A stretch of 64,000 nucleotides of DNA from JAFNGF01 sp964567045 (GTDB taxonomy: Bacteria > Planctomycetota > Phycisphaerae > Sedimentisphaerales > Anaerobacaceae): NCBI GenBank assembly GCA_964567045.1, contig CAZMLE010000002.1, forward strand, positions 62,001-126,000, read 5' to 3'. The notes below the pieces were generated by a model. That model was not told the DNA's origin and ran no database searches. It worked only from the letters and a program-made list of their open reading frames with translations. The first letter of the stretch is position 1. Each line of letters opens with the position of its first letter. A program made the translations under genes and the position numbers. Below are positions 59,118-64,000 of the stretch, in pieces.

Positions 59118-60596
59118 GTGAAGCGTTTGACTATTTCAACGTCAACTTTGCTGATAGTTTTGTCTTGCGGCGCCAGCTTTGTACTTGCCGGAGTAGACGG
59201 GGGCAGACCAGCTAAGTCACTTCACCAGGCGGTAGTAGATGGTGACATGAACAACGTTCAAGCACTCATTTCAAGCGGCGCCGATATCAATGAAAAAAAT
59301 ATGATGGGCTGGACGCCACTGTACACAGCGGTTCGTAATCAGCAAAAGACGATCGCCGCATTCCTCGTTGATAAAGGCGCCGATGTCAACGCCAAAAACA
59401 ACTCTGGGCAAACACCTTTGCACTTCACCATCGAGACCGGCCAGAAAGATGTGGCTGAACTCCTGATTGCGAAAGGTGCCGATATAAATGCCATAAGCGG
59501 TCGGGGCGAGAACGCGCTATCACTGGCGCAAAAAAGAGGCGATAAAGAAATCGTGGACCTATTGCTCAAGCACGGTGCTAAAGAGCCGCCAGCTAACTGG
59601 GCACAGGACCAACTTTACAGCCTTACAGAACAGGCGCAAGGGCCAACTTCGCCTGCTCCTGGCATAAGAAGGCAGCCGGATACCAGCACCGTTACAAAGT
59701 CCGACCCGAATGCTCTGGCAAACATACTTGCTGATCCGAACGCAATCATTGCCCGGATCAAGACGTTTGAGGGTCTGGATAAAGCACTGTCACAGGTAGA
59801 TGGCAGGGCCCGGTATGAAGTACGCGAGTGGCTGGAGAAAAGAACTGATAACAGAGTTGGGCTGGCAAGAGCAGTGGACTTGCAGGTCAGGGCGGAAATT
59901 CGATTCATACGAGATGTTGCTGTCGAAGAAAAGGCCAACAAGACTACCGGCGCGATTGACGCCCTGCTGTTAGGCAGACAAGAGCAGTTAAAGAGACTCG
60001 TCGCAGACATGGAAGAGGAAATCAAAGCCCAAAGGCCGATTAGAGGCACACGTGGCCGGTATAGTGGCAGATATTCCGGCACCGGACAAAGTTATCAGCA
60101 GGAGCAGCCGACAAGAGGTCGCACGACGCCCTACTACGGTGGAACACGGCTGCCGAGAGAAGGCGTCAGACAACAGGATGGATTTGCCGGACGCGAAGGC
60201 GCACCTAGCGTTTTGCAGAGGGCAGCGCCGAATACAGGTGGGACAAATCAAATCGAGATAGATATGTGGCTGCAAAGAGACCCGGAGGGCAGATTGGATT
60301 TAGCAGATGCTGTGCACAACCAAGTCGCTGCGCAGATTATCCCCATACGAAAGATTGCCGTTGACGAAAAAGCGAACAAGACTACTGCTGCGATTGACGG
60401 CGTTCTGCTGGACCGGCAAAAGCGGCACGATAAACTCGTTCAGGCACTGGAAAAGGAAATTGCCGGCTCGCCTGGCCGACGGGATACATACTACAACCAG
60501 GGACAAAGATATGTGCCTGGCAGACAGAGCGGTACCTACTCACCTGGAACAACACAGTTAGACGATTCTCTTGTGCCTGCGCCACGCCGGCGCTGA
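59118..60596 (+). CDS. secreted ankyrin-repeat protein with internal duplication
   Basis: A 492-residue protein. The GTG at 59118 has CGGAGG 7 bases upstream and gives a proper signal peptide (KRLTISTSTLLIVLSCGASFVLA), so it is preferred over the ATG at 59067. Residues 33-160 hold about four ankyrin repeats (LHQAVVDGDMNNVQALISSG, TPLYTAVRNQQKTIAAFLVD and so on). The C-terminal half contains two copies of a 70-residue helical unit (59813-60028 and 60246-60465) sharing EKANKTT.AID..LL.RQ, separated by an R/G/Y-rich linker. The function is unknown; a periplasmic binding scaffold is plausible. Confidence 0.82.
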   Translation: MKRLTISTSTLLIVLSCGASFVLAGVDGGRPAKSLHQAVVDGDMNNVQALISSGADINEKNMMGWTPLYTAVRNQQKTIAAFLVDKGADVNAKNNSGQTPLHFTIETGQKDVAELLIAKGADINAISGRGENALSLAQKRGDKEIVDLLLKHGAKEPPANWAQDQLYSLTEQAQGPTSPAPGIRRQPDTSTVTKSDPNALANILADPNAIIARIKTFEGLDKALSQVDGRARYEVREWLEKRTDNRVGLARAVDLQVRAEIRFIRDVAVEEKANKTTGAIDALLLGRQEQLKRLVADMEEEIKAQRPIRGTRGRYSGRYSGTGQSYQQEQPTRGRTTPYYGGTRLPREGVRQQDGFAGREGAPSVLQRAAPNTGGTNQIEIDMWLQRDPEGRLDLADAVHNQVAAQIIPIRKIAVDEKANKTTAAIDGVLLDRQKRHDKLVQALEKEIAGSPGRRDTYYNQGQRYVPGRQSGTYSPGTTQLDDSLVPAPRRR

Positions 60597-60803
60597 AGAT
60601 GGCAGCGCCCTCTCGAAGCTGACCCCCGTTGGAAGTCAGTATGCGTCCGACCGAGTGCATCTTTTGCCTCTTGACCCGGGCAGTCTACATCTGCTATACT
60701 CTGGATCAAAGCGGTGAGAAACCGTTTAGCGTTCAGGGTTTAGTGTATACGCTCTACGCTATGCGCTGTACACTATGAAGAGGAGCAGAAGGAGGAATAG
60801 GAT

Positions 60804-63737
60804 ACGAACGCGACTCGAAAGTCAGAAGTCCTGCGGGCAATCTGTATACTGTTCATGGCAATGTCGTTGTGCCCACTTGCTCACGGCAAGATCATCTACG
60901 TTGACGAGGATGCCACCGGGGCTAACGACGGCACAAGCTGGGTAAATGCCTACGGGCATTTGCAGGATGCTCTGGCCGATGCGAACAGCTCGCCCAAGCC
61001 GGTGGAAATCCGCGTGGCCCAGGGCGTCTACAGGCCGGATCAAGGCAAGAACCAGGCGCTGGGCGACCGCCGGGCATCATTCCACCTGGTTGACCGCGCC
61101 AGCCTCAAAGGCGGGTACGCAGGATGGGGCCAGCCGGACCCGAATGCCAGAAACGTTCTGCGGCAGCAGAGCATCCTTAGCGGCGACATAGGCATACCGA
61201 ATGCACCGGAGGATAACAGCTATCATGTCCTCGTCAGCCAGAGACTCAATGCTGGGGCGACTCTGGATGGGTTCGTAATCTCGGGCGGCCAGGCGGATGG
61301 CTCCTGGCCAGACGACTGCGGCGGTGGCTTGTGGTACGACCATGCTGACAATCTCGTCCTCACTGATTGTACATTCACCGCAAACTCGGCGAAATCATGG
61401 GGCGGTGCAATATACAAGAACGGCTCTGATGAGGACCACGAGGTGACTCAGTGCACATTCAGCGGGAACGCAGCCAAGTCCGGCGGGGCGGTGTACAACG
61501 ACAATGTAGGCGGCGTGTTCACCGACTGCACCTTCAGGTACAATTCCGCGGCCGCCGACGGCGGCGGCATGTGCAACACGGCTCACAATGAGGGCGGATG
61601 CTGCCCTACGCTGACTAACTGTCTCTTCATCGGCTGTGTCGCGGGTAATCGCGGGGGTGGAGTGTGCAACCTCGGGGGCGAAGAAGAGTGGGTCGTCCCC
61701 ATGCTGATCGGCTGCGAATTCAGCCACAACAGGGCCCGGCTGGGTGGGGGCGTTTATAGTTTCTCGACCTGGTACGGACCGGTCTTCGATCACTGTCGGT
61801 TTGCTGCCAATCGCGCCACTCACTCTGGTGGGGCGATGTACAATGCAGCGGATGACGGTGAGCCGTGCTATGCGACGCTGACCAACTGCCTTGTCGTCGG
61901 CAACGTTGCCAAGGAGGCCGGTGGAGCGATCCGCAACGATCTTGCCAGGCCGACGTTGACGAATTGCACTCTGGCGGCCAACGCCGCCCCTGAGGGTGCT
62001 GCGCTGCTCTCGCACTTCTGGGCGGTCACCCGCTTGACCAACTGCATCCTCTGGAATGGCGGTAGTGAGGTTGGCGGGACAGATGCCTCCCGTGTGACTG
62101 CTACGTACAGCAATGTCCGTGGCGGCTGGCCGGGCGAGGGGAATATCGACGCCGATCCGTGCTTCGTCGCGCCGGGCCATTGGGAACGGAACGGCACGCC
62201 GGACGATCCGAATGACGATGCGTGGGTGGACGGTGATTATCACCTCCTGCCGAACTCGCCCTGCATCGATGCGGGAGACCCGAACTTGGTGGCCGATCCG
62301 AACAAGCCCGAATCGGATATCTATGGCGGACCTCGGTTCACCGGCGCTAGAATTGACATTGGCGCCGATGAGTACTCCAAGTACGATGGCGGCACCGGCG
62401 AGCCGAACGACCCCTACCAAATCTGGTCTGCTGAGCAGATGAATGCCATCGGCGCCGAACCCAACGATTGGGACAAGTGCTTCAGGCTTATGGCGGATAT
62501 CGATCTGTCGGCCTTCGACGGCAAGGACGCCAGGCGTGCCTTCAACACCATCGCGCCTGATTGGGAGACTCCTTTTACCGGCGTGTTCGACGGCAATGGC
62601 CACACCATCTTGAATTTCCGATACACGTCTGCCAATGGGTCCTGCGCAGGGCTCTTCGGGTATGTGGAAGGTCCAGACGCGCAGATCAGGAATGTGGGAC
62701 TGATCGATCCCAATGTGGCCGGAGGACTCTACGTTGGCTCACTTGTGGGCCGTTTGAACGAGGGTGCCGTCACGTGCTGCTATGTGAGCGGCGCGCGTGT
62801 GATAGGCGATGAGTCGGTCGGTGGCCTAGTGGGAAAGAGTTTTCAGGGTGTCATCACGAACTGTCATGCGGAGGGGACGGTGGAAGGCCGCGAATGTGTT
62901 GGAGGTCTCTTGGGAGGCAATGACGAAGCCACCATTGTGAACAGCCACGCGACGGGCGTTGTCAAGGGTACATTGGGGGGTGCTGGTGGTCTGGTAGGCG
63001 CCAATGCAGATAGCACTATTCAGGACTGCTACGCTGTCTGCACCGTCAGCGGCGACAAGGAGGTCGGCGGCCTGGCGGGAGAGAACGGATGGCATGGCAT
63101 GATCATGGGCTGCTATGCGAAAGGCACCGTCAGCGGTAAGGTGTGGGTCGGCGGCCTGGTCGGATTAAGCGAAGGCAATGACACGATTGTGGACTGCTAT
63201 TCGACCGCTGAGGCTATCGGCGACCAATATGTCGGCGGCCTGGTGGGCGAGAAGGGCGGCACGATCAGGAACTGCTATTCTACGGGGCGGGTCACCGCGC
63301 GCCTCGAGTGGGGCGGCGGGCTGGTGGGATTCGGATGGCCTCGCCTCGTGACCGGCTGTTTCTGGGACACGGAAACCTCCGCCCTAACCACCAGTCCCGC
63401 TGGCACGGGCAAGACCACAGCCGAGATGCAAACATCCAGCACATTTGTCGATGCCGGGTGGGACTTTGTGGGCGAGACGGGCAACGGCACAGAAGACATC
63501 TGGCTCATCTGCGAGGGTGTAGCCTATCCGCACTTAGCCTGGGAGTTCGTCATCGGGGATTTCGACGCTGATGCTGATACCGACTTTGCCGACTTCTGCA
63601 TCCTTGCTGAACATTGGCTTGCAGCCGACGGCAGCTTCTGGTGCGGCCAGGGCTGTGATCTAACTAACGATGGGAGCGTCAACTGGCAAGACCTGATTAT
63701 CTTTGCCGAGAAATGGCTAACCGGCATAGCACCATAA
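60804..63737 (+). CDS. large secreted beta-helix/GLUG protein with dockerin-like C terminus
   Basis: About 977 codons. An AAGGAGG at 60789-60795 is 8 bases before an ACG at 60804. That start gives a complete signal peptide (NATRKSEVLRAICILFMAM). The ATG at 60855 has no ribosome site and would leave a truncated signal. Residues 30-430 are a right-handed beta-helix with polymorphic-protein-like motifs (GGAIYKNGSDE, GGGMCNTAHNEG). Residues 640-880 contain GLUG-type repeats (VGGLVGKSFQGVITNCHAEG). The end is two dockerin-like EF-hand units (DFDADADTDFADFCILAEHWL, DGSVNWQDLIIFAEKWL). It is predicted to be exported and cell-surface attached. Confidence 0.8.
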   Translation, partial: TNATRKSEVLRAICILFMAMSLCPLAHGKIIYVDEDATGANDGTSWVNAYGHLQDALADANSSPKPVEIRVAQGVYRPDQGKNQALGDRRASFHLVDRASLKGGYAGWGQPDPNARNVLRQQSILSGDIGIPNAPEDNSYHVLVSQRLNAGATLDGFVISGGQADGSWPDDCGGGLWYDHADNLVLTDCTFTANSAKSWGGAIYKNGSDEDHEVTQCTFSGNAAKSGGAVYNDNVGGVFTDCTFRYNSAAADGGGMCNTAHNEGGCCPTLTNCLFIGCVAGNRGGGVCNLGGEEEWVVPMLIGCEFSHNRARLGGGVYSFSTWYGPVFDHCRFAANRATHSGGAMYNAADDGEPCYATLTNCLVVGNVAKEAGGAIRNDLARPTLTNCTLAANAAPEGAALLSHFWAVTRLTNCILWNGGSEVGGTDASRVTATYSNVRGGWPGEGNIDADPCFVAPGHWERNGTPDDPNDDAWVDGDYHLLPNSPCIDAGDPNLVADPNKPESDIYGGPRFTGARIDIGADEYSKYDGGTGEPNDPYQIWSAEQMNAIGAEPNDWDKCFRLMADIDLSAFDGKDARRAFNTIAPDWETPFTGVFDGNGHTILNFRYTSANGSCAGLFGYVEGPDAQIRNVGLIDPNVAGGLYVGSLVGRLNEGAVTCCYVSGARVIGDESVGGLVGKSFQGVITNCHAEGTVEGRECVGGLLGGNDEATIVNSHATGVVKGTLGGAGGLVGANADSTIQDCYAVCTVSGDKEVGGLAGENGWHGMIMGCYAKGTVSGKVWVGGLVGLSEGNDTIVDCYSTAEAIGDQYVGGLVGEKGGTIRNCYSTGRVTARLEWGGGLVGFGWPRLVTGCFWDTETSALTTSPAGTGKTTAEMQTSSTFVDAGWDFVGETGNGTEDIWLICEGVAYPHLAWEFVIGDFDADADTDFADFCILAEHWLAADGSFWCGQGCDLTNDGSVNWQDLIIFAEKWLTGIAP

Positions 63738-63814
63738 AGGTCTTGCGCTGGGACAAAACTCTATTGGGTCGGCGCTAAACATGTCAAAGCACCGTGCAAG
63801 TTGATTTGGATTCT

Positions 63815-64000
63815 TCACCACCAGAAACAGGGATTGGCATCATACTGCCAGAACCAGCGGTGCTCCATTTCGCTGAAAGGCCGCCATACGACATGCCCAT
63901 CAACGAAGAGGATATTTCCGCCGGCAGGCCGTGAACCCTTTCTCAGATGGTTTGTTCTGTCGTAGACTTGCCAGCGTGACCAACAGCCGCCGGTTGCCTT
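63815..64000 (-). CDS. pseudopilin-like exported protein (5' partial)
   Basis: The minus frame is open from the window end and stops at the TGA at 63815-63817. The last 61 residues (NHLRKGSRPAGGNILFVDG, then HVVWRPFSEM) carry the DGH motif of DUF1559-like pseudopilin proteins, the same family as 5878-6702. The N-terminal prepilin part lies outside the window. Confidence 0.8.
   Translation of the reverse strand, partial: KATGGCWSRWQVYDRTNHLRKGSRPAGGNILFVDGHVVWRPFSEMEHRWFWQYDANPCFWW

Noticed and set aside
61395..62603. Long minus-strand ORF opposite the beta-helix gene
   Set aside because: Shadow of a repetitive, GC-rich coding region; no ribosome site and no known motifs, whereas the plus strand has clear domains.
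1..64000. CRISPR arrays, tRNA and rRNA genes
   Set aside because: No regularly spaced direct repeats with unique spacers, and no tRNA T-loop signature other than that of tmRNA, were seen by eye.

Overview
The window looks like chromosome from an anaerobic planctomycete of the Phycisphaerae type (Sedimentisphaerales-like). This is inferred from gene content, not from a marker gene. The clues are secreted proteins ending in dockerin-like EF-hand repeats (6853-8589, 60804-63737), DUF1559-like pseudopilins with an FSLIELLVVI leader (5878-6702 and the fragment at 63815-64000), an atpF with a cleavable-looking signal peptide, and many dispersed palindromic repeats between and inside genes. No rRNA, tRNA or CRISPR array was found; the one clear housekeeping RNA is tmRNA (42601-42952, minus).

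Layout. 1-3.9 kb: a DUF362 ferredoxin-like protein cut by the window edge, an XRE/S24 repressor, a degenerate ImmA/IrrE-like protein and comF. 4-13 kb: exported and surface proteins (CocE/NonD hydrolase, pseudopilin, DUF4465-dockerin protein behind a cobalamin riboswitch and terminator, coiled-coil membrane protein, FAH-family hydrolase, two secreted unknowns). 13.1-19.9 kb: a complete F1Fo ATP synthase operon on the minus strand, in the order B-E-F-H-A-G-D-C. 20.1-21.8 kb: a Na/Pi cotransporter. 21.9-27.9 kb: a three-gene minus operon of a DUF6057-like membrane protein, a PD40 protein with a CxxCH motif, and an SGNH-TPR protein.

28.6-42.3 kb is the metabolic centre. It is one co-directional run on the minus strand starting with the NADH sensor rex. 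The run continues with HydB- and HydG-like NAD(P)H diaphorase subunits, a polyferredoxin and a group 4 [NiFe] hydrogenase core (NuoH-, NuoB-, NuoC- and NuoD-like). It then has a NuoL-like ion pump, a nearly full Mrp antiporter set (MbhD/E fusion, B, C, D, E, F, G), a second ferredoxin subunit and a hydrogenase maturation protease. Both CxxC nickel motifs of the large subunit are intact. The inferred role is a redox-regulated, ion-translocating, H2-evolving (or H2-using) complex that may exchange electrons with NAD(P)H. It would share an ion gradient with the ATP synthase and the Na/Pi transporter.

42.6-49.6 kb is a mosaic accessory zone: tmRNA, a PaeR7I-like restriction-modification pair, small orphan genes behind a duplicated leader, a MITE-like element, an IS1380-type transposase scrap, a hexapeptide-transferase scrap, an in-frame YbaK/PurE chimera, two small lipoproteins, and an array of CGACA-N4-TGTCG operator-like sites. 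49.6-58.9 kb is mostly housekeeping: rny, ymdB, a DDE transposase remnant, a two-domain PTPS-like protein, folE, pepA, prfB with its programmed +1 frameshift, two parS sites and parB without parA. 59-64 kb holds an ankyrin protein, a large beta-helix/GLUG dockerin protein whose best start codon is ACG, and a second pseudopilin running off the edge.

A recurrent theme is that three dispersed repeat families (a GCCCCCGC...GCGGGGGC cruciform, a CCGCC-loop-GGCGG palindrome, and a GTCCTGAGC...GTCGAAGG element) lie both between genes and inside reading frames (pepA, the DUF6057-like gene, the PTPS-like gene, the hydrogenase large subunit tail, atpF).
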